Shown piece after piece: positions 19,268 through 28,481 of a stretch of DNA of 64,000 nucleotides (its first letter is position 1; every line of letters begins with the position of its first letter). Under the pieces are notes generated by a model, which had not been told where the DNA came from, did no database searches, and saw nothing but the letters and a program-made list of their open reading frames with translations. Made by a program: the position numbers and the translations under genes. Source of the DNA: an uncultured Aliiroseovarius sp. (lineage in GTDB: Bacteria > Pseudomonadota > Alphaproteobacteria > Rhodobacterales > Rhodobacteraceae); assembly GCF_947497285.1 (NCBI RefSeq), contig NZ_CANMFT010000002.1, positions 248,001 through 312,000 of the forward strand. The letters run 5' to 3'.

Positions 19268-20577
19268 TGGGTCAGGTAGTCTTCGATATGGGCTGCGGCC
19301 TTCAGCTCGTCCAGATAAGCGGTTGCCAGGTTTTGCAGACGTCCATTGGTCAACTGCCGCCGAATGTCATCGCGGCTGATCTCTTCAGGCAGATCGCGTA
19401 TGCGAGAACACAGCATCAGAAAGACCAGGTTCTGCCCCGACGCCGATGTCAGCGCTGTCGAGCTTTCACCTTCGTCCAATTTGGCAAGCTCCAGCGCATA
19501 GTTGGTGGGGATCTGCCCGATGGGCAGGGCCTCGCGTTGCAATTGCTCTTCGGGAAGATCTTGCGCGACAGCATAGAGGTCATCACAGGTGTCCACCTTG
19601 GCGCGGATGCTGGCAGCTTGCGTCAGGGCCTTTTCGCTGCGACCGCCGGGGATCAGGAAGGTGGCATAATCCACCGTCACATCCGTGGGGGCTGGAACGT
19701 CGGTTTCTTCAAGCGCCCGAAGCTGGAACACCGCGACGCCGTTCTTGACCGGGATCGGTTCGGTGACATGACCGGGGGCCAGCGGCAGGATTTTCGCAGC
19801 GACTGCGGGCGGCAGATTGGCGATGTCCATCCAGTCAAGCCGACCAGAGCGGCCCCGTGATGGCGCGACCGAAAAGCGCCGGGCGGCTGATGCGAAGGCG
19901 GGCAGGGTGGTGATCGCGCCCAGTTCCGAGGCACGCGCGTTTGCGGCCTGCATTTGCGGTGGCGTTTGTGCAGGCAGAATGATCTCAGACAACAGCACGC
20001 GCACGCCAGCACCGGGCCGGGTCAGCGCCAGTTGGCGGTCGATCTCGTCTTCGGTGATGGTGATGCGCCCGGCCCAACGCGCGCGCACAACCGCGCGCCA
20101 TGCGATGCCGCCGGATACAAAATCGCGGAAGGTTTCGGGCGCGATGCCGCCCTGGGCTATGATCTTGTTGAAGGTTTCGACATCCAGATTGAACCGCCCG
20201 GTGAACTCTTCCATCCCCGCCAGAACCTCTTCGGCCGAAGGTTCAATGTCGGCGATGTCCGCCGCCTGACGTTGCAGTGCTTCGTCGGTCAACTGCTCAA
20301 GCGCCAGTTTGCGGATATCTCCGGGCGCCTTCAGGATCGTCAGAAACGCCATGCGCTGCGACAGCTCGTAGGCGGTGATCACGCGTTCGTTGATTTTCTT
20401 TACCGGCGCAAATAGGTCTTGTGCCACGGCCGTCCCGGCGCCGGTCATCACGAGGATCAAGAGCCCCGCCAGCATCCCTGACAAAAGCCGTTGGCCCAGA
20501 TGTTTGCCGGGTGCGCTGTTGATGCGGGTGTTGGCCATGCGGTTCACCATTTTCTTGTCCGATCTGCTCTTCGTCAT
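19264..20577 (-). CDS. surA: Periplasmic chaperone / peptidyl-prolyl isomerase SurA
   Basis: Exported protein of 437 residues. A basic N-terminus and hydrophobic stretch (LLSGMLAGLLILVMTGAGTAVAQD) form a signal peptide; the mature start LFAPVKKINERVITAYELSQR is the SurA N-domain. A parvulin-like region is visible in FSVAPSRGRSGRLDWMDIANLPP followed by VKNGVAVFQLRALEE. SurA escorts outer-membrane proteins to BAM, and the gene lies between lptD, a known client, and pdxA. The exact start among the early Met codons is uncertain. Confidence 0.9.
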   Translation of the reverse strand: MTKSRSDKKMVNRMANTRINSAPGKHLGQRLLSGMLAGLLILVMTGAGTAVAQDLFAPVKKINERVITAYELSQRMAFLTILKAPGDIRKLALEQLTDEALQRQAADIADIEPSAEEVLAGMEEFTGRFNLDVETFNKIIAQGGIAPETFRDFVSGGIAWRAVVRARWAGRITITEDEIDRQLALTRPGAGVRVLLSEIILPAQTPPQMQAANARASELGAITTLPAFASAARRFSVAPSRGRSGRLDWMDIANLPPAVAAKILPLAPGHVTEPIPVKNGVAVFQLRALEETDVPAPTDVTVDYATFLIPGGRSEKALTQAASIRAKVDTCDDLYAVAQDLPEEQLQREALPIGQIPTNYALELAKLDEGESSTALTSASGQNLVFLMLCSRIRDLPEEISRDDIRRQLTNGRLQNLATAYLDELKAAAHIEDYLTQ

Positions 20578-20619
20578 CTCAATCTCTTGTCGCGGCTGTC
20601 ATCCGCTGACCGTCTCCGG

Positions 20620-22770
20620 TCAGCCCCCGCATTTATGCGCGCGTGCGCCGCGGCCGCCCCCAAATCCGGTCAGTTCGACCTGCAACCCGAAATCCGTCGT
20701 TGGCGTCACATTAATAGAGGATGTGAAGCGACGCGAGAGGGAAAGATCGACCAAAAGGCATTCATTTCGGTATTGTAGCCCCAGACCGGCCCGCGTGGCC
20801 TGATTGGCCTCAAGGTCAAAGATGCCATCTGCCGACACGCGCCAGAAATCGCTGATCTGATACGCGCCGTCCAGTCGCAGCTCATGGGTCGGGTCGGGTC
20901 GGTCTTCGGCCGTGTCCTCGATCACCCAGATATGGGCGGCGCCCATCTCCAGCCGATCCGTCAGATAGGCCGCACGCGTTTCGGATTTGGTGATGTTGAG
21001 ATCATCATTGACCAGGGCGCGGCCCTGCAGGGCAAACCGTCCGCCCAGATTGACCTGTGCCCCCAGCAACCAGTCGGATGCGGTGCCTGACAGACCCGAG
21101 GCGTCGGTAAACTGGCCCAGATCGACCCGGCGAAAGACCCGCCCCGCCGCCAGCGTGAAGGCCCAGCCCGACGGGGCGTGCCGCGTCCAGCTCAGCCCGA
21201 CAGCCGCCCGCGCGCCGTTTTCGCGCCGATCCTTGCCGGGAAACCGGCTAAGATCGAACAGGTTGGATTCGTCAAATTCGACAAACACGCTGTCTTCGTT
21301 CGGTATTTCGGCGCCGACTTGTTCTGACCATGCCAGATGCGCGATCGGTTCGATCACGTCCACCGCTCCTGTGCCCGTGACCCGCGACATCGGCCAGCGC
21401 AGGGTTATGCCCGCCGACGGGGTCGCAAAGCTTTGTTCGGTTGCAAACCGGCTGTCTTGTTCGATCCAATAGATGTTGGCATCCACGCCGGCATCTGCTT
21501 CGACAACGATTCCGGAGGCACTGACCCAGTCGCGGTGCCAGCTGAGCCCAGCCCCCAGACGGGCGACATCGCGGCCAAGGATATCGGCGTCGCTTTCGCG
21601 GAAGTGTGCTTGCCAGGATAATTGCGCGCGAAACTCGCCCGCGACCCAAGTCGGAAACAGTCGGCGCTCATAAAAGGCGTCGATCTGCGCAAAGGGGAGC
21701 TGATCCGAGATCGGGATCTCAGCCTCGCGCAGAGTGTCATAGCGGGTGATACCTGCGAACACGAACTCGTCGCGCCGCGCGCGCATCACTGACACTGCAT
21801 TGCGCAACCGGTCCTGATCGGAATAGCCGTAGTCCAGCAAATAACCGGGGTCCGATACCTCTTGCAGTTCAAAGCTGAGCGTATAGTCGCGTGGCAGGGC
21901 AAACTCACCTTCACCAAACAGGTAGAAGCGGGTTTCGCCGGGCAAGATCGCATCGTCGCTGACCGCTCCGGTAAAGGTAATGTCGCCGGCACGAAACGCC
22001 TGTCGATAGCGCAGCTCAAGCGTCGATGTCTTGGCGGCCAGAAACGGCGACAGCGTCAGGTCGGCATGGTCCCCAAGCTTCCAAAAGAAGGGTGTCAACA
22101 GCCCGGTGCCAAGGGTCGAGGTGGTGCGGATCTTCGGCGGCAGAAACCCGGTGGCGCGCTTTAGCGTCGGGTCGGGCAGGCGCAACCGGGGCAGATAGAA
22201 GACCGGTATGTCGGCGATGCGAAGTTGCGCGCCATGAAAATAAAGCTGGCGTTCTTTTTCGTCATGTATCACGCGATCCGCCCGGATCTGCCACAGCGGC
22301 ACCGGGCTGCTTGGGCAAACTTGGCAAGAAGACGCCACGACGCGGCTCATCTGGGTATAGCGATCCTCGACCCGATTGATCTGGGCCGCGGCGATTTGCA
22401 ATTGTTGATCCAGCACCAGCCGAGCGCTTTTCAGGATGCCGTTTTTCAGATCCGCTGACAGGCGCGCGGCATCTGCGATCAGCACCGATCCCTCACTGCG
22501 GGTGATGGTGATCGGTCCCTCGATGGTCAGGCTGTCTGTGGCCTTGTCATAGCTCACACGCGACGCCGTCAGACGCACGTCTTCATAAAGCACAACCACA
22601 TTGCCCCGCGCCACCAGCGCACCATTGCCCACAACCTGAACATGGTCGGCAATCAGACTGGCCTGCCCCGCAAATGCAGGGGTCACGGTGAGAGCCACGC
22701 TGACAAGCGGGGCGCACAAGCCCAGCCAGACAGCCGTGGTCAAGGCTTTCGCAAGTCGCGACAGACCCAT
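20620..22770 (-). CDS. lptD: LPS assembly protein LptD
   Basis: Outer-membrane beta-barrel of 716 residues that places LPS in the outer leaflet. A signal peptide (residues 1-35) leads to the OstA/LptA-like jelly-roll domain (DHVQVVGNGALVARGNVVVLYEDVRL), then the barrel. A CQVC pair sits about residue 150 and two further Cys lie near the C-terminus (NECLLVD and HKCGG), so long-range disulfides as in E. coli LptD are plausible. Start 22770 overlaps the lptG stop (ATGA); the frame upstream of it is inside lptG. Operon lptF-lptG-lptD-surA-pdxA-rsmA. Confidence 0.93.
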   Translation of the reverse strand: MGLSRLAKALTTAVWLGLCAPLVSVALTVTPAFAGQASLIADHVQVVGNGALVARGNVVVLYEDVRLTASRVSYDKATDSLTIEGPITITRSEGSVLIADAARLSADLKNGILKSARLVLDQQLQIAAAQINRVEDRYTQMSRVVASSCQVCPSSPVPLWQIRADRVIHDEKERQLYFHGAQLRIADIPVFYLPRLRLPDPTLKRATGFLPPKIRTTSTLGTGLLTPFFWKLGDHADLTLSPFLAAKTSTLELRYRQAFRAGDITFTGAVSDDAILPGETRFYLFGEGEFALPRDYTLSFELQEVSDPGYLLDYGYSDQDRLRNAVSVMRARRDEFVFAGITRYDTLREAEIPISDQLPFAQIDAFYERRLFPTWVAGEFRAQLSWQAHFRESDADILGRDVARLGAGLSWHRDWVSASGIVVEADAGVDANIYWIEQDSRFATEQSFATPSAGITLRWPMSRVTGTGAVDVIEPIAHLAWSEQVGAEIPNEDSVFVEFDESNLFDLSRFPGKDRRENGARAAVGLSWTRHAPSGWAFTLAAGRVFRRVDLGQFTDASGLSGTASDWLLGAQVNLGGRFALQGRALVNDDLNITKSETRAAYLTDRLEMGAAHIWVIEDTAEDRPDPTHELRLDGAYQISDFWRVSADGIFDLEANQATRAGLGLQYRNECLLVDLSLSRRFTSSINVTPTTDFGLQVELTGFGGGRGARAHKCGG

Positions 22771-23867
22771 CAGCCATCCTCCAGATGCAGCAAGATGCCC
22801 ATTGGCATCAACAGCGCCGCGATCGGCGGCGCCCATGCCGCCATCAGGATCGGGATCTGACCGTTTTCACCGAGGATCTGGGCGAAGTTACGGATGAAAT
22901 ACGCACCGAACCCCATCATCAGGGCAAACAACACCATGATCCCTGTTCGGCCAAATCGCGTGTGGCGCATGGTAAAGCCTGCACCGATCAGCACCATGGC
23001 AACCATGAAGACGGGCATTGCCAGTTCCATCTGGAACCACACCCGGTGGGCGCGGGCGGAAAAGCCTGCAGTTTCCAACTGGCGGATAAATCCCGGCAGA
23101 TCCCAGATCGAGATCGAGCTGGGCTTGCCGAAACTGTCGCGGATCTGGTCCTGCGTCAGGTTCGATGCGACCCAGAAGGTCGGACGCACCAACGCTTCGG
23201 TTTCGGGGTTCTGCGTGTCGGCAAGATCCCAGACCTTGGCGCTGCTCAGCACCCAATGCCCGGGTTCCAGCTTGGCCGACGCGGCTTCGATCCGCATTGT
23301 CGGAACGCCATCAGGCGCGAAGGAAAAGAAGGTCACGCCCGACAGGCGGGTGCCTTCCAGATCCGATTGCACGGCGCGGATCACGGTCTGTCCGGTTTCG
23401 TTGCCCTGCCTGAGCCAAACGCCCTCGGTCGAGATCGACAGGACAGATCCACCGCTGCCTTCATACTGGGCCGCGATGCGGGCGTGTTTCTTTGAGGTCG
23501 CGGCGGCGATCGGATTGCCGACCGCAACGGCCAGTATGCCGAACAGGAACACGGTCAGCGCGGGCGAAATCAGTGTCGCAAGCGCCGAACGCCCGGCCGC
23601 GCGTGTCACCACCATTTCAGAGCTGCGTGACAAGCTCAAAAACATCCATAGCGTGGACAAGATAACGATCAGCGGCAGGATGCGATACATCCAGACCGGT
23701 GCGTTCAGAAGTGTCAAACCCAGCACATTGCCAAACCCGACCGCGGCCGCATCGAAACGGCGCATGCTTTCGACCATGTCCAAAAGGACAAAGATCATCG
23801 CCAGCACCACCAACATGGTCAAGAACGCATACAAGAACCGGCGCGCGATATACAGATGCAGTGTCAT
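22770..23867 (-). CDS. lptG: LPS export permease LptG
   Basis: Inner-membrane subunit of the LptB2FG exporter, 365 residues. The YjgP/YjgQ pattern is clear: an N-terminal LYIARRFLYAFLTMLVVLAMIFVLLDMVE helix, a periplasmic jelly-roll segment in the middle and three helices at the C-terminus. Overlaps lptF and lptD by four or fewer bases. The subunit assignment to LptG rather than LptF rests on order and on the HLYIARRFL start. Confidence 0.92.
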   Translation of the reverse strand: MTLHLYIARRFLYAFLTMLVVLAMIFVLLDMVESMRRFDAAAVGFGNVLGLTLLNAPVWMYRILPLIVILSTLWMFLSLSRSSEMVVTRAAGRSALATLISPALTVFLFGILAVAVGNPIAAATSKKHARIAAQYEGSGGSVLSISTEGVWLRQGNETGQTVIRAVQSDLEGTRLSGVTFFSFAPDGVPTMRIEAASAKLEPGHWVLSSAKVWDLADTQNPETEALVRPTFWVASNLTQDQIRDSFGKPSSISIWDLPGFIRQLETAGFSARAHRVWFQMELAMPVFMVAMVLIGAGFTMRHTRFGRTGIMVLFALMMGFGAYFIRNFAQILGENGQIPILMAAWAPPIAALLMPMGILLHLEDG

Positions 23868-25027
23868 GTGGTGCCCCCGGCAGGTTCGCGACCCAGCGCG
23901 CGCAAGGCGCGGCGCCGGCGGTGAACGTCACGCGGCGAGGGGCGGCTGGCCATGACCAACACGACCAGATTGAACGCGACGCCAATGGCCGTAGCCAGAT
24001 AGACCAGCCCGGTCGCGGCATCGGACCTTCGGGCCAGATCCAGCATGGTATTGTCAAAGGATTGCAGCAATGCCACGGCCCCAAGCGCGATCACGACCTG
24101 ACGCCACAGGCCAAACCGGCTGAACCCGGCGACAATCAACATCGAAAACCCGGCCATCGCGGTGATGATGGAATAAAGCGCCTGCGCGTTTCGGAAATGC
24201 CCTTCGGCACGCAGGGCCGCGCGCGTTTCCCCGGTCTCCGCCAGGGTGGCAGCGGTCGGGTTCAGAAGCTCGGGCGTGTAGATCTGGGTGATCGTGCGGT
24301 TCCCGCCGATCGGGCCGGACAGCAGTGCCGATATATCGTAGGTGAAATCCTCAAATCCGGTCGTCGACAGGCGCTGGCTTTTGGTGGACACAACCTGCGC
24401 AAGCCCTTCGAACATGATCAGCCGCGGCCCGACATCTGTGTTCAGAATCAACGCCTTCTGCGCCGTATAGGTATAATGCTGGTCAGGATCGTGTTCGTCC
24501 GACAAGAAGATATCGTGCAATTCACCCTCGGCGCTGATTTTGCGGATATACAGCGTGATCCCTTCGGCGGGATGGACAAAACTGCCTTCGGTCAGAAAAC
24601 GCGCGGTGATGTTTTCCGCGATCTCGGCTTGGCGCTCGGCAAAGCGCAATTGGCTCATCGGCACCAGAATATGGGTCAGGATCAGCATGAACAGGGCGGT
24701 GAAGGCGCCAAAGACCAGAACCGGGCGGGCCAGGCGGAAAGGGCCAAACCCCGCCGATTGTACGACCACCAATTCGCTTTCGGAGTTCAGCCGGTTCGTC
24801 ACCGAAACCGCCGCCGCGAACGAGGCGATCGGGATGATGAACACAATCACACCGGGCAGGATCATTGCCGAAAACTCTAAAAACACCAAGGCGGTCTGCC
24901 CGTTGGCGATCAACTGGTCGAACAAACGCACCGCGCGGTTGACCCAGAACAGCAAGACCAGCACCAGCCCGTAAAAGCCGAACAGCAATATCAGTTGCGA
25001 CAGCATATAACGGTCGAATCTGGCCAC
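23864..25027 (-). CDS. lptF: LPS export permease LptF
   Basis: Second permease of LptB2FG, 387 residues, with RFDRYMLSQLILLFGFYGLVLVLLFWVNRAV at the N-terminus and the same six-helix plan as its partner. I take the GTG at 25027 as the start: a strong GGGGGG ribosome site lies about five bases upstream and the protein aligns with the family start there; the ATG 54 bases upstream lacks such a site. First gene of the LPS/SurA operon, divergent from pepA across 134 bp that should hold both promoters. Confidence 0.9.
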   Translation of the reverse strand: MARFDRYMLSQLILLFGFYGLVLVLLFWVNRAVRLFDQLIANGQTALVFLEFSAMILPGVIVFIIPIASFAAAVSVTNRLNSESELVVVQSAGFGPFRLARPVLVFGAFTALFMLILTHILVPMSQLRFAERQAEIAENITARFLTEGSFVHPAEGITLYIRKISAEGELHDIFLSDEHDPDQHYTYTAQKALILNTDVGPRLIMFEGLAQVVSTKSQRLSTTGFEDFTYDISALLSGPIGGNRTITQIYTPELLNPTAATLAETGETRAALRAEGHFRNAQALYSIITAMAGFSMLIVAGFSRFGLWRQVVIALGAVALLQSFDNTMLDLARRSDAATGLVYLATAIGVAFNLVVLVMASRPSPRDVHRRRRALRALGREPAGGTT

Positions 25028-25161
25028 GCGTCCCCCCTGAAAACCCCGGATAGCTAGTGGCTTGTTTTCTAAACCATCCAAAGGCCGGGGAAAACTGCTA
25101 TCTGGTCAATTGCAGCGCGGCTGGCTAGGAATGGCAAAAGATTGCTTGAAAGGAATGGACC

Positions 25162-26637
25162 ATGACGACCCCGATCCTGCCTGAATTTGGCGACGTGAAC
25201 CTTGATCTTATCGATGAACACGAAGGCCGTATCACCGTGGTTCTGTCCGAACCGGGCAAGCTGCATCCAGCCGCGCGGCGGGTGAACAAGCTGATGCGCG
25301 GCGCTCTGTTGCGCTTTGCTGAAAGCAAGACATTCGAAAAGCTGAAAGAGGGCGAGGCGCATGAGCTGGCCTTTCCGACCGGCCTGAAAGCGGACGCCGT
25401 TCAGGTGGTGCGACTTGAGCCGCGCGCCGACCAGCACGTGGTGCGAAAAGCCGGTGGGTTGATCGGCAAGCATTTGATCGGGAATGACATTCTGGTTTTG
25501 GCTGGTCCGTTGAAGCACGCGGATGATCTGGCCCTGGGGGCGACTTTGCGGGGATACGCGTTTGACGATCACAAAAGCAAAAAAGACGATGCCCCAAAAG
25601 GTGGCAGCTTGCGCTTGATGGTGTCGCGCCCGGTGATGTTCGAGGGTGCGCGCGATAGAATTGCGGCGCAGACGGAGGGGGTGTTCTTCACGCGCGATCT
25701 GGTGAATGAGCCGGCCAACGTGCTGACGACCACTGAATTCGCCGATCGTCTGATTGATCTCAAGAAGCTGGGCGTAAAGGTCAAAGTGCTGGACGAACCC
25801 GCATTGGAGAAACTTGGCATGCGCGCCCTTCTGGCCGTCGGGCAAGGGTCCGAGGCCCCGTCGAAAGTGGTTGTGATGGAATGGATGGGGGGCGACGCAA
25901 GTGCCGCACCTCTGGCCCTTGTTGGCAAGGGCGTCGTGTTTGACACCGGCGGCATCAGCATCAAACCGGCTGCGGGCATGGAAGATATGACCATGGATAT
26001 GGGTGGCGCTGGCACCGTGGCGGGTGTCATGAAGACGCTGGCCACCCGCAAGGCCAAGGCCAATGTGGTGGGCTTGGTCGGGCTGGTCGAAAACATGCCG
26101 GACGGGCGGGCGCAACGCCCCGGCGACATCGTGGCCTCGATGAAGGGCGACACGATCGAAGTGATCAACACCGACGCCGAGGGGCGGCTCGTTCTGTGCG
26201 ATGTGATGTGGTATGCGCAGGAAGAATACAAACCGGCGGGCATGATAGATCTTGCCACCCTGACGGGGGCCATCATTATCGGCTTGGGCCATGAAAACAC
26301 AGGCGTTTTCTCGAATGACGATACGTTGTGCAACGGGTTGCTGAAGGCGGCCAGCGCCGAAGGCGAAGGCGCTTGGCGCATGCCGATGGGTCCGGGCTAT
26401 GACCAGTTGATCAAGTCGCACAAAGCCGACATGAAAAACGTTGGCGGGCGCACCGCAGGGTCCATCACCGCCGCCCAATTCCTTGGTCGCTTCGTGAAAG
26501 ACGGCCAGCCCTGGATTCACCTCGACATCGCGGGCACCGCTCAGGTCGCTCAGGACGGCCCACTTGCCCCGAAAGGCGCGACGGGTTGGGGCGTTTTGGC
26601 GCTGAACCGTCTGGTTCTGGACATGTTTGAGGCGTGA
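25162..26637 (+). CDS. pepA: Leucyl aminopeptidase (M17)
   Basis: Cytosolic di-zinc aminopeptidase of 491 residues. The catalytic domain carries GKGVVFDTGGISIKP, MGGAGTVAGVM and the signature NTDAEGRLVLCD (metal-binding Asp/Glu and catalytic Arg). The N-terminal domain is less conserved, as usual. AAGGAA precedes ATG 25162. It is divergent from lptF and is followed closely by holC, an arrangement seen in many proteobacteria. Confidence 0.96.
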   Translation: MTTPILPEFGDVNLDLIDEHEGRITVVLSEPGKLHPAARRVNKLMRGALLRFAESKTFEKLKEGEAHELAFPTGLKADAVQVVRLEPRADQHVVRKAGGLIGKHLIGNDILVLAGPLKHADDLALGATLRGYAFDDHKSKKDDAPKGGSLRLMVSRPVMFEGARDRIAAQTEGVFFTRDLVNEPANVLTTTEFADRLIDLKKLGVKVKVLDEPALEKLGMRALLAVGQGSEAPSKVVVMEWMGGDASAAPLALVGKGVVFDTGGISIKPAAGMEDMTMDMGGAGTVAGVMKTLATRKAKANVVGLVGLVENMPDGRAQRPGDIVASMKGDTIEVINTDAEGRLVLCDVMWYAQEEYKPAGMIDLATLTGAIIIGLGHENTGVFSNDDTLCNGLLKAASAEGEGAWRMPMGPGYDQLIKSHKADMKNVGGRTAGSITAAQFLGRFVKDGQPWIHLDIAGTAQVAQDGPLAPKGATGWGVLALNRLVLDMFEA

Positions 26638-26641
26638 TCCA

Positions 26642-27187
26642 TTGACAGAACCGGGCGCGAGGGCAGCAGACGGGCAGGACGCGTCACCGCAAGGTGGCGG
26701 CGAGGTCTTTTTCTATCACATGACCCGCACCCCGCTTGAGGCCACATTGCCGGTGTTGTTGCAACGGTCGCTGGAGGCAGGCTGGAAGGTCTGCATCCGC
26801 GGCCGTGATGCGAACCGCCTTGAATGGCTGGACGAGCTGTTGTGGACATCTGCCGACGACAGCTTTTTACCGCATGGCCCGTCCGGCGGCCCGCATGATG
26901 CTGACCAACCGGTGTTGCTGACTACAGAAACCGAAGCAGACGCGGACACGGAGTTTGCCAACGCGGCCAATGCGCTTTTGACGATTGATGGAGCGGCCGT
27001 TTCGGCGGACGAAATGACCCGGATGACTCGCGTGAGCATTCTGTTTGATGGCAATGACCCGGATGCCGTGGCGCAGGCACGATCGCAATGGAAAGAGGTC
27101 GTCGCTGCCGGTTGCACTGCGAAATATTGGAGCCAGGAAAGCGGACGTTGGGAGATGAAGGTCAGCACGGAACCTTTAGATAATTAA
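26642..27187 (+). CDS. holC: DNA polymerase III subunit chi
   Basis: Clamp-loader accessory subunit that links the replisome to SSB. The N-terminal FFYHMTRTPLEATLPVLLQRSLEAGWKVCIRG and WLDELLWTSADDSFLPHG match HolC; the C-terminal half is the usual Rossmann-like remainder. The start is not an ATG: a TTG at 26642 with GAGGCG upstream is the best choice (another TTG at 26627 is possible), because the conserved FYHMTR begins before the first in-frame ATG. About 181 residues. It follows pepA by four bases. Confidence 0.88.
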   Translation: MTEPGARAADGQDASPQGGGEVFFYHMTRTPLEATLPVLLQRSLEAGWKVCIRGRDANRLEWLDELLWTSADDSFLPHGPSGGPHDADQPVLLTTETEADADTEFANAANALLTIDGAAVSADEMTRMTRVSILFDGNDPDAVAQARSQWKEVVAAGCTAKYWSQESGRWEMKVSTEPLDN

Positions 27188-27196
27188 CGGATATTG

Positions 27197-27778
27197 CTAA
27201 CGCGTCAGGATCATCTTGTCGCGCTGAATTTCGATTTTTTCGAACCGTTGCAGATAGTCGTTGCCCAGCAATGATCCCGGCATCTCACCGTCATTGACCC
27301 AGACCTCGACCCCATAATCCTGTATGCCCAAAAGCTCGACACGGGCGATCCGGGCGGGTGCTGTGCGCACGGGCCCATTGGCGCTCATGGCGCGGCCAAA
27401 GAAGCGAAGCGCTTCCATTTTGACGCCGGCGCTCAAGGCATCCTCTTTGGTCAGAACGATGTTGCTGGCCCCGGTGTCGAGCACGAAGTCGATGGGCTGT
27501 CCGTTCATTAGAAGCGTTGCATAGAAATGCCCGTCATAGGCGCGCGGCAGCACGATTTGCCCGGTTTCCTGAACAAGGTTTTGGCGCGGCGACAGGTCGT
27601 TTCGGATGTCTTGCCACAGGCCCACTGCCGCCAAGGCTCCCAGAAAGATCAGCCCCCAAATCAGAAGCTGTCGAAGGTTCTTGCCAAGGGTCTGACGGTT
27701 TTCCGCGACGAAATAGCCACCAACGGCCGCCAAAAGCAGCACAAGGTAGGCAATGCGGGCATAGTCTTCGCCAATCAT
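27197..27778 (-). CDS. Membrane-anchored retropepsin-like aspartic protease
   Basis: Protein of 193 residues with two N-terminal hydrophobic segments (about residues 7-25 and 38-57) and a single-domain clan AA protease: active-site motif FVLDTGASNIVL at about residues 98-109, preceded by MNGQPIDF, and a C-terminal SLLGNDYLQRF. It fits the TIGR02281 family of alphaproteobacterial proteins; the substrate is unknown. It would act as a homodimer with the catalytic domain in the periplasm, by analogy. Convergent with holC. Confidence 0.88.
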   Translation of the reverse strand: MIGEDYARIAYLVLLLAAVGGYFVAENRQTLGKNLRQLLIWGLIFLGALAAVGLWQDIRNDLSPRQNLVQETGQIVLPRAYDGHFYATLLMNGQPIDFVLDTGASNIVLTKEDALSAGVKMEALRFFGRAMSANGPVRTAPARIARVELLGIQDYGVEVWVNDGEMPGSLLGNDYLQRFEKIEIQRDKMILTR

Positions 27779-27855
27779 CCTGTCATCCGTCAGCCAGTGA
27801 TCTTCAAGATATAGGAAGCCGGAGGCGTGATGTCATCGGGGCAATGCGCCGCGTG

Positions 27856-28479
27856 TCATCCCATCAGGCCAAAGTCGCGCAACCCTTCCAGCACGAACTG
27901 AACCGCCAACGCGGACAGAAGCATGCCCAACAGCCGTGTCACCACTTTGATCCCGGTGTCGCGCAACAGCCGTTCCAGAAGCGATGCCGCGTTAAACAGG
28001 ATGAAGGCGATCAGAAGCACCAGCGCCATGACCGCCAATGCCAGCCCGACACCCGCCAGCCCGTCGCCCTGACCCGACAGCAAGATCACCGTGGCGATCG
28101 AACCGGGGCCAGCGATCAGGGGCATCGCCAGCGGAAACACGGATGGGTCATCGTCGCTGGCCACGCCTTCCTCGGACTGGTCTTTGCGCCGCTGCGTGCG
28201 CCGTTCAAACAGCATGTCCAGCGCGGTCAACAACAACAAAATGCCGCCGGAGATCCGGAATGCGGGCATCGAGATGCCAAGGAAGTTCAGCACCCCTTCG
28301 CCCAGAAACGCGAACAGCGTCAGGATCAGGGCTGCGGTCGCACAGGCGCGCAGCGCGATGGCGCGGCGCTGCGCCGTCGTCATCCCCTGTGTCAGCGCCA
28401 TGAACAAAGGTGAAATGCCGATCGGATCCATCACGACGAACAGCGTCACGAAAGCCGGGACAAAAAGCGCAAGATCCAT
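27856..28479 (-). CDS. MarC-family integral membrane protein
   Basis: Inner-membrane protein of 207 residues with about six helices. VTLFVVMDPIGISPLFMALT at the N-terminus and PLAMPLIAGPGSIATVILL in the middle are typical of MarC/UPF0056. Function of the family is not established. Start 28479 has GAGGGG upstream and lies two bases after the ABC-F stop, so the two genes are probably co-transcribed. Confidence 0.9.
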   Translation of the reverse strand: MDLALFVPAFVTLFVVMDPIGISPLFMALTQGMTTAQRRAIALRACATAALILTLFAFLGEGVLNFLGISMPAFRISGGILLLLTALDMLFERRTQRRKDQSEEGVASDDDPSVFPLAMPLIAGPGSIATVILLSGQGDGLAGVGLALAVMALVLLIAFILFNAASLLERLLRDTGIKVVTRLLGMLLSALAVQFVLEGLRDFGLMG

Positions 28480-28481
28480 GA

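Noticed and set aside
25069-26520. Long minus-strand ORF (483 codons) opposite pepA
   Set aside because: It is the antisense of a clear aminopeptidase gene, has His/Gln/Arg-rich composition and no motif.
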